Assembly (NCBI GenBank): GCA_023247275.1
Contig: JAHFGT010000008.1
Coordinates: 1 to 49,836, forward strand
DNA length: 49,836 bases
Source: Candidatus Omnitrophota bacterium
GTDB lineage: Bacteria; Omnitrophota; Gorgyraeia; Aquiviventales; Aquiviventaceae
Direction: 5' to 3'
This document shows, piece after piece, positions 49,630 to 49,836 of this stretch; the stretch's first letter is position 1, and every line of letters begins with the position of its first letter. Both the position numbers and the translations under genes were made by a program. The notes under the pieces are model-generated. The model was not told the origin of the DNA, did no database searches, and was given only the letters and a program-made list of their open reading frames with translations.

Positions 49630-49836
49630 ATGCCCAAGGCGTTTATCATGATTGATGTGGTGCCCGGACGTGAGGGCGAGGTCCAGCGTGCGGTCGGGAA
49701 GCTGGCTGGCGTCACCATGGTGTATCAGGTGACCGGCGAGCATGACCTGATTGCGTTTGTCGATGCAGAGCCGTACGAAGAGTTCGCGGTGATTCTCTCA
49801 ACCATGCGGCAGCTCGACGGAGTTCGGGACACCGAC
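49630..49836 (+). CDS. Lrp/AsnC-type ligand-binding domain protein (partial)
   Basis: 69 residues are seen before the window ends. They form the RAM domain of Lrp/AsnC regulators without a preceding HTH: AFIMIDVVPGREGEVQRAV, MVYQVTGEHDLIAFVDA and FAVILSTMRQLDGVRDTD. Stand-alone RAM proteins of about 75-90 residues bind amino acids or other small molecules; the stop codon is outside the window. GAGG precedes the ATG by 7 bases, and its own promoter precedes it. Confidence 0.85.
   Translation, partial: MPKAFIMIDVVPGREGEVQRAVGKLAGVTMVYQVTGEHDLIAFVDAEPYEEFAVILSTMRQLDGVRDTD

Noticed and set aside
1..49836. CRISPR arrays, tRNA or rRNA genes, prophage or plasmid origin
   Set aside because: I saw no regularly spaced repeats, no cloverleaf with a conserved TTCGA arm, no rRNA sequence and no phage structural or replication genes.

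Overview
The window looks like a chromosomal stretch from a Gram-negative, exopolysaccharide-making, aerobic environmental bacterium. The evidence is outer-membrane and LolA-like proteins, lipoboxes, an exosortase with PEP-CTERM substrates, a sigma-54 factor and an aa3-type terminal oxidase. DNA is GC-rich with AT-rich promoter islands. No rRNA, tRNA or universal marker is present, so the phylum cannot be fixed; the gene mix would fit Nitrospirota or a neighbouring uncultured phylum, but that is a guess.

Left part (1-13.2 kb): the end of a membrane glycosyltransferase, a perfect 20-bp palindrome, a possible small RNA with a strong terminator, and a secreted M64-type metallopeptidase. Next comes a sigma-54 promoter driving a sugar transferase and two PEP-CTERM genes, the first with its sorting signal out of frame after a run of seven G. 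On the minus strand, a six-gene, overlap-coupled operon (10.65 to 4.49 kb) encodes a ThiF-like adenylating enzyme, a nitroreductase-like protein, a MacB/LolCDE-type ABC ATPase and permease, a LolA-like carrier and a DUF1302 outer-membrane barrel. It follows two FeeM-like N-acyltransferases, one coupled to a PilZ (c-di-GMP) protein.

Centre (13.4-22 kb): a second sigma-54 promoter starts an apparent operon: a small lipobox plus PEP-CTERM protein, a membrane protein, a TPR lipoprotein, exosortase, EpsI, PAS histidine kinase, NtrC-type response regulator with GAFTGA, and a PocR-domain protein. A convergent rpoN gene follows. The sigma factor, its activator and its likely target promoters therefore lie together. 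An FKBP isomerase and a CDP-alcohol phosphatidyltransferase come next.

23-38 kb: two divergent operons. Leftward: ABC ATPase, ABC-2 permease, GldG-like protein and DUF4340 protein. Rightward: glycine-zipper lipoprotein, a Ser/Gln/Gly-rich membrane protein, MoxR, DUF58, BatA-like, double-VWA protein, PDZ protein, LexA and a small membrane protein. Leftward again: aldo/keto reductase, NlpC/P60 lipoprotein and DUF819 transporter, plausibly linked to cell-wall peptide recycling.

Right end (41.7-49.8 kb): a four-repeat CARDB secreted protein, a scrapyard with a decayed IS110 transposase and repeats, an unknown secreted protein, a fatty-acid desaturase, then coxBACD behind an FNR/CRP-like site, a small CxxC membrane protein, and the start of an Lrp/AsnC-type ligand-binding protein cut by the window edge.
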